This document shows, one piece after another, positions 24,586-33,179 of a stretch of DNA of 64,000 nucleotides. Both the position numbers and the translations under genes were made by a program. The notes beneath the pieces were generated by a model. The model saw only the letters and a program-made list of their open reading frames with translations, had not been told where the DNA came from and did no database searches. Each line of letters opens with the position of its first letter. Positions within the stretch are counted from its first letter, which is position 1. The DNA is from Prado023 sp963788325 (lineage in GTDB: Bacteria > Actinomycetota > Actinomycetes > S36-B12 > CAIYMF01): NCBI GenBank assembly GCA_963788325.1, contig CAWBGJ010000001.1:124001-188000 (forward strand), written 5' to 3'.

Positions 24586-24630
24586 CCGGCTGACCCACTA
24601 GCTTGGCCCACGCACGGTGACCGGCTGACC
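24569..24630. repeat. 27-bp direct repeat at the end of the reductase gene
   Basis: A 27-base sequence beginning TGGCCCACGCACGG at 24569-24595 recurs exactly at 24604-24630 (period 35). The first copy spans the last codons and stop of the reductase-rhodanese gene; the second lies just after. This looks like a small local duplication. Confidence 0.85.
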
Positions 24631-24646
24631 GGCGCCGGGGAACTAC

Positions 24647-25852
24647 TCAGCGCGGTCGAGCACCGCGCAGCGCGACCCCGGACACCACCATGGTGGCCAC
24701 TCCCCCGACGAGCAGCGCCAGGGCGGGTCCCACCACGTCGCCGGCCACCGAGGCCGCCAGCGCGGTGGCCGCCCCAGCCCCCAGCGCGAGCCAGGCATTC
24801 GCCCGACCACGCAGGAACGCGACCAGCCCGACGACCGCGACCACTGCCAACGCCGCGCGCGTCGGCCACGCCCACGGGCCGGTCGCCATCCCCACAGAGC
24901 AGGCCAGCGCCATCCCCGCGCCCAGCACCACAGCGGTCCGGCGCCCCCGCGCCCAGCGCGAGCCCAGAGCAGCCCAGGCCACGCCCAGACCGGCAAGGAC
25001 CGCCCACGTCCCGGGTCCGGGTGGGACCACCACCCATGCGGCCCACGCCAGGGCCAGCAGCAGCCCGCACTCGGCCAGCGGGCTGCGCGCCACCACCGTG
25101 ACTGCCAGTATGGCGACCGCTGCACACACGGCGGCCACGGCCAGGCCCCCCTGCCCGGACCCGGAGGAGCCCGGGCTCCCGAGCACCCCTGCGGCTGCCC
25201 GGTCGGGTGCGACCGCGACGGCGATCCCGGTGGTGGCCACGACCACGCCTGTGGTCAACAGCGCGGACACCGCACGCCGACGCTCGTCGCCGGGCACACG
25301 GCGCCAGGGCAGCCGCAGGAACAGGCCCGCGGCCAGCAACGTCGAGGTGCTCAGGGCTGTGAAGGCCACATGCAACGTGGCGTCCCACGCCGACCAGCCC
25401 CGGACCACCACCCCGAGGATGGCAACCAGCACCAGCCCTGCTCCGCAGTACATGCCGATCTCCGCCGCGACCCGGCGACTGACCAAGGCTGCTGGGGGTA
25501 CGGGGCCCGGCGCGCCGGGGTCCTGGCCGCTGCCGTCGGCTGAGCCCGCGTCGGCACTGATCACCGCAGCGCGCGGGAGCACTTGGGTCGAGGCGCCGGG
25601 GTCGGCCAGTGCGCCGGCCCGGACGGTGTCCAGGACTGCAGTGTGCAGCGGTGCGAGGGCACCCGGCGGGGTGCCCGGCGGGGTGCCCGGCGAGACAACG
25701 GGCAGGACGACCGTGACGGGCTCCGGCGCCGACTCGGCACCGCCAGAACCCCCGGAAACCACCGCGCCCGCATCACGAGCCGAGCCGGGAGGCGTTCCCT
25801 CCGACTCGCCGCGGCGGCGCAATCCACGCATACCAGCAGCGTAGGCCCGCAT
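24647..25852 (-). CDS. Polytopic membrane protein of unknown function
   Basis: About 400 residues. The N-terminal 120 are proline- and alanine-rich and probably cytoplasmic; the rest forms about ten hydrophobic segments rich in Ala, Val and Gly (for example GMYCGAGLVLVAILGVVV and LLLALAWAAWVVV). No family is recognised. Base composition is typical of its neighbours. It is divergent from the SulP gene with almost no space between them. The start is uncertain: GTG at 25873, ATG at 25852 (with GAAGGG nearby) or ATG at 25831; 25852 is chosen as the compromise. Confident as a coding gene because of length and the consistent membrane pattern. Confidence 0.65.
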   Translation of the reverse strand: MRAYAAGMRGLRRRGESEGTPPGSARDAGAVVSGGSGGAESAPEPVTVVLPVVSPGTPPGTPPGALAPLHTAVLDTVRAGALADPGASTQVLPRAAVISADAGSADGSGQDPGAPGPVPPAALVSRRVAAEIGMYCGAGLVLVAILGVVVRGWSAWDATLHVAFTALSTSTLLAAGLFLRLPWRRVPGDERRRAVSALLTTGVVVATTGIAVAVAPDRAAAGVLGSPGSSGSGQGGLAVAAVCAAVAILAVTVVARSPLAECGLLLALAWAAWVVVPPGPGTWAVLAGLGVAWAALGSRWARGRRTAVVLGAGMALACSVGMATGPWAWPTRAALAVVAVVGLVAFLRGRANAWLALGAGAATALAASVAGDVVGPALALLVGGVATMVVSGVALRGARPR

Positions 25853-25883
25853 CAGGCCCTTCGGTGGCAGCACACTGGGCTGC

Positions 25884-27602
25884 GTGCGGAAGAACCGACG
25901 GGCGCCGAGCTACAACATCGCGCGGGTGCGTGGGTTCGACCGGTCCTGCCTGCGCCCGGACGTCTTCGCCGGCCTGGGGGTGGCGGCCTACCTCGTCCCC
26001 CAGGTGATGGCCTACGCGACGCTGGCCGGACTCGAGCCCGTCGTCGGCCTCTGGGCGAGCCTGGTCCCCCTGATCGTCTACGCGGTCGCCGGGACCTCGC
26101 GGCTGCTCAGTGTCGGCCCCGAGTCGACGACCTCCATCCTCACGGCGGCCGCGCTGGCACCGCTGGCCCTCGGGGATCCGGCCAAGTACGCGGCCATGGC
26201 AGCCATGTGCGCCCTGGTGGTCGGCATCCTGGCCCTGCTCGCAGGGCTCCTGCGCCTGGGCTTCATCGCGCAGCTGCTCAGCCGGCCCGTGCTCAGCGGC
26301 TACCTCGCTGGGGTCGCAGTGATCATGATCGCCGGCCAGTTGGGCAAGCTGCTCGGGGTGCCCGTCGACGGCGGTGACCCGATCCACCAGATCATCGCGG
26401 CCCTGCGCGCCGCCGAAGGCACCAACGCCCCGACACTGCTCCTGAGCCTCGCGGTCATCACGACCCTGCTGGTCGGCACCCGCCTCGCGCCGAAGCTGCC
26501 CTGGCCGCTCCTGGCCGTGCTCGGCGCCACGGCACTCACCCTCATCATGGGCCTGCAGGAGCGCGGGGTGCAGGTCGTCGGCGAGATCCCGAGCGGGCTG
26601 CCACCGTTGAGTCCACCGACGGACTGGTCACTGCTGCCCCAGATCCTAGGCCCGGCCGTGGGGATCGCGCTGGTGGCGTTCGCCGACAACTCCCTGGACG
26701 GTCGGGCTTTCGCCGATGACGGGGAGGAGATCGACTCGGACGCGGAGCTGATGGTCCTGGGCGTGTCCAATATGGGCACGAGCCTGCTGTCCGGGTTCCC
26801 GATCTCCAGCAGCAGCAGCCGGACCGCGCTGGCGAAGGTGGCCGGCGCGCGGACACCGGTGTACGGATGGATCACGGCTGCCTCGGTGGTGCTGGTCCTG
26901 CTCGTGGCCGGACCAGTCCTCGAGTACTTCCCGATGGCCGCCCTCGGGGGTCTGGTCGTGTTCGCGGCGGTCAAGATCGTCGATGTCCGGGAGTTCCGTT
27001 GGCTCTGGAACTTCCGGCGCAGTGAGTTCTGGCTGGGGATCGCCGCAGCGGTCGCAGTGCTCACCCTCGACCTGCTGGCCGGCATCGCGTTCGCCATCGC
27101 CCTGTCGGCCGTCGTGATGCTCGCCCGGGTGGCCCGCCCGCACTCCGCGGTCCTGGGCCAGGTGCCCGGCCTGGCCGGGATGCACGACATCGGCGAACAC
27201 CCCGATGCGGTGCAGGTCGAGGGCCTGATGGTCTTCCGGTACGACTCCCCGCTGTTCTTCGCCAACGCCGAGGACTTCCGCCGAAGCGTCCTCGAGGCCG
27301 TGGATGACACGGTCGCCGCCGGCCAGCCGGTACGCAGCGTCCTGCTCAACTGCGAGGCCAACGTGGACGTGGACTCGACCGCAGTCGAGGCACTGGGCCG
27401 GCTGGTCACCGAACTCGATCGACGAGGCATCCGCCTCATGCTGGCGCGCGTGCACGTGGAGCTGGCGGTGCTCCTCGAACGCGCCGGCATCCTGGCCCGG
27501 ATCGGCCCTGACAGCGTGTACCCGACCCTGCCCACCGCGGTGGCCGGACACCAGACGCACCCGCACTGGTCCAACAAGCCTTCGGACCCGCCGAGTACCT
27601 GA
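25884..27602 (+). CDS. SulP-family anion transporter with STAS domain
   Basis: A 572-residue inner-membrane transporter. The N-terminal 410 residues give 10-12 hydrophobic segments with the SulP hallmarks RPDVFAGLGVAAYLVPQVMAYATLAGLEP and VGPESTTSIL; a STAS domain follows (FRYDSPLFFANAEDFRRSVL and NCEANVDVDSTAVEALGRLV). SulP proteins carry sulfate, bicarbonate or other anions. The sulfate reduction operon begins three kilobases to the right, which favours sulfate but does not prove it. The GTG start is seven bases after a CACACT hexamer, so the message may be leaderless; no ribosome site is visible. An inverted repeat follows the gene. Confidence 0.88.
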   Translation: MRKNRRAPSYNIARVRGFDRSCLRPDVFAGLGVAAYLVPQVMAYATLAGLEPVVGLWASLVPLIVYAVAGTSRLLSVGPESTTSILTAAALAPLALGDPAKYAAMAAMCALVVGILALLAGLLRLGFIAQLLSRPVLSGYLAGVAVIMIAGQLGKLLGVPVDGGDPIHQIIAALRAAEGTNAPTLLLSLAVITTLLVGTRLAPKLPWPLLAVLGATALTLIMGLQERGVQVVGEIPSGLPPLSPPTDWSLLPQILGPAVGIALVAFADNSLDGRAFADDGEEIDSDAELMVLGVSNMGTSLLSGFPISSSSSRTALAKVAGARTPVYGWITAASVVLVLLVAGPVLEYFPMAALGGLVVFAAVKIVDVREFRWLWNFRRSEFWLGIAAAVAVLTLDLLAGIAFAIALSAVVMLARVARPHSAVLGQVPGLAGMHDIGEHPDAVQVEGLMVFRYDSPLFFANAEDFRRSVLEAVDDTVAAGQPVRSVLLNCEANVDVDSTAVEALGRLVTELDRRGIRLMLARVHVELAVLLERAGILARIGPDSVYPTLPTAVAGHQTHPHWSNKPSDPPST

Positions 27603-27618
27603 GAGGTCCCGCGGGCCC

Positions 27619-27640
27619 GCACACCGGAATGCCGGTGTGC
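27619..27640 (+). terminator. Hairpin after the SulP gene
   Basis: GCACACCGG and CCGGTGTGC form a perfect nine-pair stem with loop AATG, 17 bases after the SulP stop codon. A T-run is missing, as is usual in such GC-rich genomes. Confidence 0.6.
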
Positions 27641-27726
27641 CCCGGATGGTCCGCATCAGGAGGCCTCGCGCAGCGTGCCCGGGGTACGGTCGGCCCCGAG
27701 TGGCACGTTCGAACCAGGAGGGGCTC

Positions 27727-29211
27727 ATGCTCGAAGCGTCCGAGGTCGGCAACACCCTGTCCAAGGCGGACTTCAAGGCCCAGGAGCCGCAGCTGCGCGT
27801 CGACCTGGTCAACGCCCAGTACGACCTGCGCGACGCCGACTTCGGCGTCCAGCTGTTCATCGCTGGCGACGACCGGATCGCCGGCAACGAGGTGGTCAAC
27901 CGGATCAACGAGTGGATGGACGCCCGCTTCATCCAGACCCATGTGATGGGGCCGCTGAGCGCCGAGGAGTCGATGCGCCCGCGGTTCTGGCGGGTGTGGC
28001 GCGACCTTCCGGCCAAGGGCCGCATCTCCCTGATGGCTGGGGGGATCATGCGCCTGCTCAACGAGAACCTGGCCGGCGAGTTGTCCGACGAGGCCTACGA
28101 GAGCGCGATCGATCACCTCGAGACCCTGCAGGATGCGCTGGTCGCTGACGGCACGCTGATCATCAAGATCTTCCTGCACACCCCCGCCAAGATCCAGCGC
28201 AAGCGGATGAAGCGCGCAGGCGAGGACCGGGGCGAGGGCTGGCGCATCGACCAGCGCGACTGGGCGATGCTCGACCTCCTCGAGGACAGCGGCCGCAAGC
28301 TCGAGAAGCTGCTCCGTCGCACCTCGGTGGCCGGGGCCCCGTGGTCGGTCATCGAGTCCACCGACGCCCGCTACCGCGACATCGCGGTGGCGCGGACCAT
28401 CCTCAACGCGTTGACCGCCCGGCTGGCGGAGGCGCCGCCGGTCGGGGTTGCGGTCAGCGAGGACCTGTTCGCACCGGCCGACCGCTCGGCCACCGTCCTG
28501 GACACCGTGGACCTGTCGCGGCGCATCGAGAAGAAGGCCTACACCAAGGACCTCAACAAGCTGCAGCGCGAGTTGCACGGCTTGGCCCACCAAGCCCGGG
28601 AACGGGGCCTGTCCTCGGTCCTGGCCTTTGAGGGCTGGGATGCCGGTGGCAAGGGTGGCGCGATCCGCCGGGTCACCCAGGCCCTCGAGGCTGGCGACTA
28701 CCGGGTCATCTCCACCGCCGCCCCCACGCAGGAGGAGCTCAAGTACCACTACCTCTGGCGGTTCTGGCGCGACCTGCCACCGGCTGGGCGCTTCGTGCTC
28801 TACGACCGCACCTGGTACGGCCGGGTGCTCGTCGAGCGCATCGAGGGGTTCGCCACGCCGGCCGAGTGGCAGCGTGCCTACGACGAGATCAACGACTTCG
28901 AGGACCAGCTCGTCGAGCGCGGCTTCTACGTGGCGAAGTTCTGGCTGCACATCTCCCCCGAGGAGCAGCTGGCCCGGTTCCAGGCCCGGGAGAACACCCC
29001 GGAGAAGGCCCACAAGATCACCGAGGAGGACTACCGCAACCGCGAGAAGTGGGACGACTACGTCCAGGCGGTCGACCAGATGGTCGTGCGGACCTCGTCG
29101 GCGGACGCGCCCTGGCACGTCATCGCCGCCAACGACAAGCTCAGCGCGCGCCTCGAGGTCCTCGAGCACGTGACCAAGGGCCTGAAGAAGGCACTGCGTC
29201 GGCTGCCCTGA
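27727..29211 (+). CDS. Polyphosphate kinase 2 family, two-domain (polyphosphate:AMP phosphotransferase-like)
   Basis: A 494-residue protein with two tandem PPK2 domains. The C-terminal one is complete: Walker A FEGWDAGGKGGAIRRV, the lid-type WRFWRDLPPAGRFVLYDRTWYGRVLVERIEG and FWLHISPEEQLARFQAR. The N-terminal one is degenerate: FIAGDDRIAGNEVV replaces Walker A, although RFWRVWRDLPAKG and KIFLHTPAKIQRKR remain. This is the class II PPK2 (PAP) layout, where only the C-terminal half is catalytic, phosphorylating AMP to ADP with polyphosphate. The ATG has AGGAGG seven bases upstream. It stands alone, with a strong hairpin after it. Confidence 0.88.
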   Translation: MLEASEVGNTLSKADFKAQEPQLRVDLVNAQYDLRDADFGVQLFIAGDDRIAGNEVVNRINEWMDARFIQTHVMGPLSAEESMRPRFWRVWRDLPAKGRISLMAGGIMRLLNENLAGELSDEAYESAIDHLETLQDALVADGTLIIKIFLHTPAKIQRKRMKRAGEDRGEGWRIDQRDWAMLDLLEDSGRKLEKLLRRTSVAGAPWSVIESTDARYRDIAVARTILNALTARLAEAPPVGVAVSEDLFAPADRSATVLDTVDLSRRIEKKAYTKDLNKLQRELHGLAHQARERGLSSVLAFEGWDAGGKGGAIRRVTQALEAGDYRVISTAAPTQEELKYHYLWRFWRDLPPAGRFVLYDRTWYGRVLVERIEGFATPAEWQRAYDEINDFEDQLVERGFYVAKFWLHISPEEQLARFQARENTPEKAHKITEEDYRNREKWDDYVQAVDQMVVRTSSADAPWHVIAANDKLSARLEVLEHVTKGLKKALRRLP

Positions 29212-29223
29212 GCTGCTCGACCT

Positions 29224-29276
29224 GGTTGGTGTGTACGGAACCGACCATCTGCCGGTCGGATCCGTACACACCAACC
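29224..29276. terminator. 23-bp stem hairpin, bidirectional terminator
   Basis: A 23-base arm beginning GGTTGGTGTGTACGGA is followed by a seven-base loop (ATCTGCC) and an inverted arm ending TCCGTACACACCAACC, with one mismatch. It lies between the convergent PPK2 and glycerophosphotransferase-like genes and could stop both transcripts. Confidence 0.8.
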
Positions 29277-29301
29277 GCTCGCCCAAGCGCTCGAGGCTGC
29301 C

Positions 29302-30219
29302 TCAGGCGTCGCGCGCGGCGATCTCGGTGAGCACCTCCGCGACGCGCCTGCCCGAGGTCCCGAAGTACTCCGGGGCCAGGTAGTCGGCCATGAACGCCTG
29401 CACGTCGGGGGTCAGCACCGGGCCAGCCCGCACGATGTCGACCAGCTCGTCGAACGACTCCGGGTGGTAGCCGATCCGCTCGGCGAAGATCAGCGACTCG
29501 GCACTGCCGGGCATGTGGTCGGCGATCCGGTCGGCCAGCAGCCACCTCGGGAAGATCACCGGCTTGCCCAGCGCCCACGCCTCGTAGACGGTCGTGCCGA
29601 AGTCGGCCACCACGATGTCGGCCGCAGGCATGGAGGCCCCCGTGGGCGTGTGGTCGACTCGGTTGCGCGGGTGCACCGAAACGTCGATCCAGGCGAACCG
29701 CGACAGGGCACGCAGGTAGTTCTCGAACTCGGGGAAGCTCGAGGTCGACCGGGCTGTCTCACCGCGCTTGCGCCGGTTGTGGGTCGGCGCCCACAACACC
29801 CGGGGCTTGGCTGGCCCGATCCCCCGGCGGCGGGCCTTGGGCACCTGCCCGATCAGCAGGTCCAGCCGTGGCCAGCCCACCACGTGGATGCGGTCCTCGT
29901 CGAGCTTGATGGCCGGCGAGGCCAGCAGGCGCCGGCGCAGCCACTGGCCGGGCACGAGCAGGTGCTGGCGCTGGTTGGCCAGGCGCTTGCCCTGCCCATC
30001 GGAGGACCACAGGTAGTTCTTGTCCGCCACCCCGTGGCTCATCACGACGTCCGCCTCAGGCCGGATGAACAGGCAGAGGTTCAGCGCCCCATGCTGGTAG
30101 TCCGGGCTGCGGGTCGGCACGGGTTCCGGCAGGTGCGGATCGATCAGGTCGAACAGCTGGGACTGCACCGCCTGGTAGGAGCCGGCTCGGTCGAGCACGA
30201 AGTGGATCGGCCGGGGCAT
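29302..30219 (-). CDS. CDP-glycerol glycerophosphotransferase-like (GT-B fold) protein
   Basis: A 305-residue soluble protein. The motifs SHGVADKNYLW, PRVLWAPTHN, WIDVSVHPRN and VVADFGTTVYEAWALGKPVIFP follow the order seen in TagB/TagF-type glycerophosphotransferases and UDP-GlcNAc epimerase-like GT-B enzymes. It may act in making a surface or wall polymer. It is shorter than TagF, lacks a membrane anchor and has no wall-polymer genes next to it, so the specific substrate is open. TACCCT lies seven bases before the ATG (leaderless). Confidence 0.6.
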   Translation of the reverse strand: MPRPIHFVLDRAGSYQAVQSQLFDLIDPHLPEPVPTRSPDYQHGALNLCLFIRPEADVVMSHGVADKNYLWSSDGQGKRLANQRQHLLVPGQWLRRRLLASPAIKLDEDRIHVVGWPRLDLLIGQVPKARRRGIGPAKPRVLWAPTHNRRKRGETARSTSSFPEFENYLRALSRFAWIDVSVHPRNRVDHTPTGASMPAADIVVADFGTTVYEAWALGKPVIFPRWLLADRIADHMPGSAESLIFAERIGYHPESFDELVDIVRAGPVLTPDVQAFMADYLAPEYFGTSGRRVAEVLTEIAARDA

Positions 30220-30226
30220 GACGCAC

Positions 30227-30232
30227 AGGGTA
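30227..30232 (-). promoter_or_regulatory. Probable -10 element for the GT-B gene
   Basis: TACCCT on the minus strand, seven bases before the ATG at 30219, as in the other leaderless candidates. Confidence 0.35.
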
Positions 30233-30285
30233 GCGACTCCTGGACCCCGGTCGGGAGAACTCGACGTGCCGGTCCTGGTGAGTCA

Positions 30286-30298
30286 ACCCCCCGGGGGT
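30286..30298. promoter_or_regulatory. G/C palindrome ACCCCCCGGGGGT upstream of sir
   Basis: A near-perfect palindrome about 300 bases before the sir start. Its ACCCCC...GGGGGT arms resemble the CstR/CsoR-type site at 22.86 kb and a perfect ACCCCCGGGGGT at 40.19 kb. It may be an operator, but chance is possible in GC-rich DNA. Confidence 0.3.
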
Positions 30299-30375
30299 CG
30301 GGCAGCTCCAGGCGCCCGGTCTGGCGCAGCTGGCTGGCGACACGCCGATCTCAGCATGCGGACAACGATGGACTT

Positions 30376-30400
30376 CACAGGTTCAGTAGGTCAACCTGTG
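30376..30400. promoter_or_regulatory. Dyad CACAGGTT-N9-AACCTGTG upstream of the sulfur operon
   Basis: A perfect eight-plus-eight inverted repeat with a nine-base spacer, about 195 bases before the sir ATG, in a 376-base gap (30220-30595) with no gene. A further GACCTGTG half-site lies near 30455. The arm and spacer size suits a dimeric repressor such as a sulfur-responsive regulator; no regulator gene is adjacent. Confidence 0.45.
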
Positions 30401-30595
30401 CGACATGGCAACGGCGGCTCGCGCGACGGACACCCTCGTGGTGCGCCGTCATGTCGACCTGTGCCTCATGTGCTCCGCCATGTGTTGCGCCTGATCCCGC
30501 ACCTTCCTTCCGGACGCTGCGGTCGACCAGGCGCCGGAATGCCCTCTCCCGCGTCCTGAGCGAGCGCACGCGTCCTCCTACCCACGGAGAACGCC

Positions 30596-32290
30596 ATGCC
30601 AGACACCGACCGACCGACGCAGGCTGACCCGGCCCCCGGGCGCCGGCCCTCGCGCGACGAGGGTCAGTGGGCCCTGGGGTCGACATCGCCGCTGAACGCA
30701 AACGAGGCCTTCAAGGCCGAGGACAATGGCCTCAACGTGCGCGAGCGCATCGAGGCGGTCTACTCCCGCGAGGGCTTCGCGAGCATCCCGGAGCAGGACC
30801 TGCGCGGGCGGATGCGCTGGTGGGGCCTCTACACCCAGCGCCGCCCGGGCATCGACGGCGGGCGCACCGGGAGCCTGTCCGACGAGGAGCTCGACGACGA
30901 GTTCTTCATGCTGCGGATCCGTTCGGACGGCGGCGCACTGACCAGCGCCCAGGCCCGCACGATCGCCGGGATCTCCACCCTGTTCGCGCGCGGGACCGCC
31001 GACATCACCGATCGGCAGAACATCCAGCTGCACTGGATCCGCATCGAGGACGTCCCCGAGATCTGGCGTCGACTCGAGGAGGTGGGCCTGGGGTCGACGG
31101 AGGCCTGCGGCGACACCCCCCGGGTCGTGCTCGGCTCGCCGGTGGCCGGGGTCGCCGCGGACGAGCTGATCGACGGGACTCCTGCGATCGACGCGATCGT
31201 CGCCCGCTATGTCGGCGACCCCGAGTACGCCAACCTCCCCCGCAAGTTCAAGTCCGCGATCTCCGGCTCGCCGCGCCTGGATGTCGCCCACGAGATCAAC
31301 GACGTGTCGTTCGTGGGTGTCGTGCACCCCGAGCACGGCCCGGGGTTCGACGTCTGGGTGGGAGGTGGGCTGTCGACCAATCCGATGCTGGCCCAGCGAC
31401 TGGGCGCCTGGGTGCCGCTGGCCGACGTGCCGGCGGTGTGGGCCGGGGTGATCGAGATCTTCCGCGACTACGGATACCGGCGGCTGCGCAATCGCGCTCG
31501 GCTGAAGTTCCTGGTCGCAGACTGGGGCGCTTCGCGGTTCCGGGAGGTCCTGGAGACCGAGTACCTGCATCGGGCGCTGCTCGACGGACCGCCGCCGGCC
31601 GACGTGCCGGTCGGTGCCCGCGATCACGTCGGGATCCATCCCCAACGCGACGGCCGCGTCTACGTGGGAGCTGCCCCCACCGTGGGCCGGATCGACGGGC
31701 CCACGCTGGGCGCCCTGGCGGATCTGGCCGACGCGTACGGGTCTGGTCGGGTGCGCCTGACGGCCCAGCAGAAGCTGGTCATCCTCGACGTCGACCCGGA
31801 GCGGGCGCAGGCGCTGGCCGATGAGCTGGGCGTGATCGGCCTGCAGGTCCATCCGCATCCGGTGCGCCGGGCCACCATGGCCTGCACCGGCATCGAGTTC
31901 TGCAAGCTGGCGATCGTGAACACCAAGGACACCGCCCGGACCCTGATCGAGGCGATCGAGGTCCGCCGTCCGGAGTTGGACACCCCCCTGGCCGTGCACG
32001 TCAACGGGTGCCCGAACTCGTGCGCCCGGTTCCAGGTGGCCGACATCGGGCTCAAGGGGATGCTCGTGGCCGACGAGTCCGGCACCCCGGTCGAGGGATT
32101 CCAGGTGCACCTGGGCGGTGCGCTCGGCCACGCGGCCGGGTTCGGGCGCAAGCCCCGGGCGCTGAAGGTGACTGCCGCACAGCTGCCCGACTTCGTCGAC
32201 CGGCTCACGGGCCGGTACCTGGAGCAGCGCACCGGCGGCGAGCCGTTCGCCGCATGGGCCCTGCGCGCCGACGAGGAGGACCTGCGATGA
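30596..32290 (+). CDS. sir: Ferredoxin-dependent assimilatory sulfite reductase
   Basis: Reduces sulfite to sulfide with six electrons from ferredoxin, using siroheme and a 4Fe-4S cluster. The 564-residue protein has two ferrodoxin-like NirBD/SirHP halves; the cluster motif is CTGIEFC followed about 40 residues later by CPNSCARFQ. LNANEAFKAEDNGLNVRERIE at the N-terminus is typical of the actinobacterial SirA/NirA group. It opens the sulfate-reduction operon and is followed by genes for PAPS/APS reduction, sulfate activation and siroheme synthesis, so sulfite rather than nitrite is the likely substrate. The ATG overlaps the downstream zinc-ribbon gene's partner stop (ATGA) at the 3' end. Confidence 0.93.
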   Translation: MPDTDRPTQADPAPGRRPSRDEGQWALGSTSPLNANEAFKAEDNGLNVRERIEAVYSREGFASIPEQDLRGRMRWWGLYTQRRPGIDGGRTGSLSDEELDDEFFMLRIRSDGGALTSAQARTIAGISTLFARGTADITDRQNIQLHWIRIEDVPEIWRRLEEVGLGSTEACGDTPRVVLGSPVAGVAADELIDGTPAIDAIVARYVGDPEYANLPRKFKSAISGSPRLDVAHEINDVSFVGVVHPEHGPGFDVWVGGGLSTNPMLAQRLGAWVPLADVPAVWAGVIEIFRDYGYRRLRNRARLKFLVADWGASRFREVLETEYLHRALLDGPPPADVPVGARDHVGIHPQRDGRVYVGAAPTVGRIDGPTLGALADLADAYGSGRVRLTAQQKLVILDVDPERAQALADELGVIGLQVHPHPVRRATMACTGIEFCKLAIVNTKDTARTLIEAIEVRRPELDTPLAVHVNGCPNSCARFQVADIGLKGMLVADESGTPVEGFQVHLGGALGHAAGFGRKPRALKVTAAQLPDFVDRLTGRYLEQRTGGEPFAAWALRADEEDLR

Positions 32291-32466
32291 GCACCACCCG
32301 TGCGGTGCCCTACCACTGCCCGTTCTGCGCCGGGGAGGACCTCCGCCCGGACGATGTCGACCCCCGGGGCTGGCGCTGCGCGGCCTGCCTGCGGCGCTTC
32401 TCGGTGACGTTCCTGGGCCTGGCCAGCCCCACCCGGACGCCGATCCCGACAGGAGACCCAGCATGA
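32287..32466 (+). CDS. Zinc-ribbon mini-protein of the sulfate-reduction operon
   Basis: A 59-residue protein wedged between sir and cysH, overlapping both as ATGA, so it is clearly translated with them. It has two CxxC pairs (CPFC at 11-14 and CAAC at 31-34), which make a zinc ribbon or rubredoxin-like knuckle, and a basic LRRF patch. A small gene at this position recurs in actinobacterial sir-cysH operons to my knowledge, often annotated as hypothetical. Its job is unknown; electron transfer to or assembly of Sir/CysH, or a structural role in the complex, are possible. It is too short for many gene finders. Confidence 0.8.
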   Translation: MSTTRAVPYHCPFCAGEDLRPDDVDPRGWRCAACLRRFSVTFLGLASPTRTPIPTGDPA

Positions 32467-33179
32467 CCAGCACGCGCACGATCCGCACCGGACCACGCCT
32501 GGCCGCGGAGGGCGCGACCGCCACCGCGGGACTGACCGACCCGATCGACCAGGCCCGGATGGCCCTGGCCTGGGCCCACGACACCTTCGGCAGCGAGCTG
32601 GTTCTCGCCTCCAGCATGGGTGACGAGGTCCTCGTGCACCTGGCCAGCGAGGTGATCCCGGACGTGGCGGTGCTGTTCATCGACACCGGGTACCACTTCG
32701 CCGAGACGCTCGGCACAGCGCAGGCGGTCGCGGTGACCCGACCGGTGCGGTTGCTCACCGTCCATCCGGTGCGCACCGTGGCCGAGCAGGATGCCGAGGA
32801 GGGACCTGCCCTGTACGCCCGCGACCCCGACCGGTGCTGTGCGCTGCGCAAGGTCGAGCCGCTGGAGCGTGGCCTGGCCCCGTTCCGCGCCTGGATCACC
32901 GGCATGCGCCGGGCCGATGCCCCCACGCGGACCGACATCGACGTCGTCGGCTGGAACCCGCGTCGGGAGATGGTCACCCTCAACCCGCTCGCGGGTTGGA
33001 GCGACGAGGACGTGGACACCTACGCGCTGGTCAACGACGTCCTGGTCAACCCCCTGCGGCAGGCCGGCTACACCTCGATCGGCTGCCAACCCTGCACGAC
33101 CCCACCTGCCCCTGGCCACGACCCCCGATCCGGGCGCTGGCCCGGTCGGGCCAAGACGGAATGCGGACTGCACACATGA
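32463..33179 (+). CDS. cysH: Adenylyl-sulfate (APS) reductase, 4Fe-4S type
   Basis: Reduces adenylyl sulfate to sulfite and AMP. The 238-residue protein has the nucleotide-binding SSMGDEVLVHLAS and FIDTGYHFAETL, and the four cysteines of the iron-sulfur APS reductases: RCCALRK near residue 122 and CQPC near residue 205, plus the catalytic KTECGLH at the C-terminus. The CC...CxxC pattern favours APS rather than PAPS as substrate, which fits the absence of cysC in the operon. It is coupled by four-base overlaps to the zinc-ribbon gene and cysD. Confidence 0.93.
   Translation: MTSTRTIRTGPRLAAEGATATAGLTDPIDQARMALAWAHDTFGSELVLASSMGDEVLVHLASEVIPDVAVLFIDTGYHFAETLGTAQAVAVTRPVRLLTVHPVRTVAEQDAEEGPALYARDPDRCCALRKVEPLERGLAPFRAWITGMRRADAPTRTDIDVVGWNPRREMVTLNPLAGWSDEDVDTYALVNDVLVNPLRQAGYTSIGCQPCTTPPAPGHDPRSGRWPGRAKTECGLHT

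Noticed and set aside
27436..29286. 616-codon open frame antisense to the PPK2 gene
   Set aside because: The plus strand has complete PPK2 motifs and a strong ribosome site; the antisense product is non-conserved.
30578..33019. 813-codon open frame antisense to sir and cysH
   Set aside because: Covers two well-identified genes in the other direction and reads as low-complexity Arg/Gly/Pro sequence.
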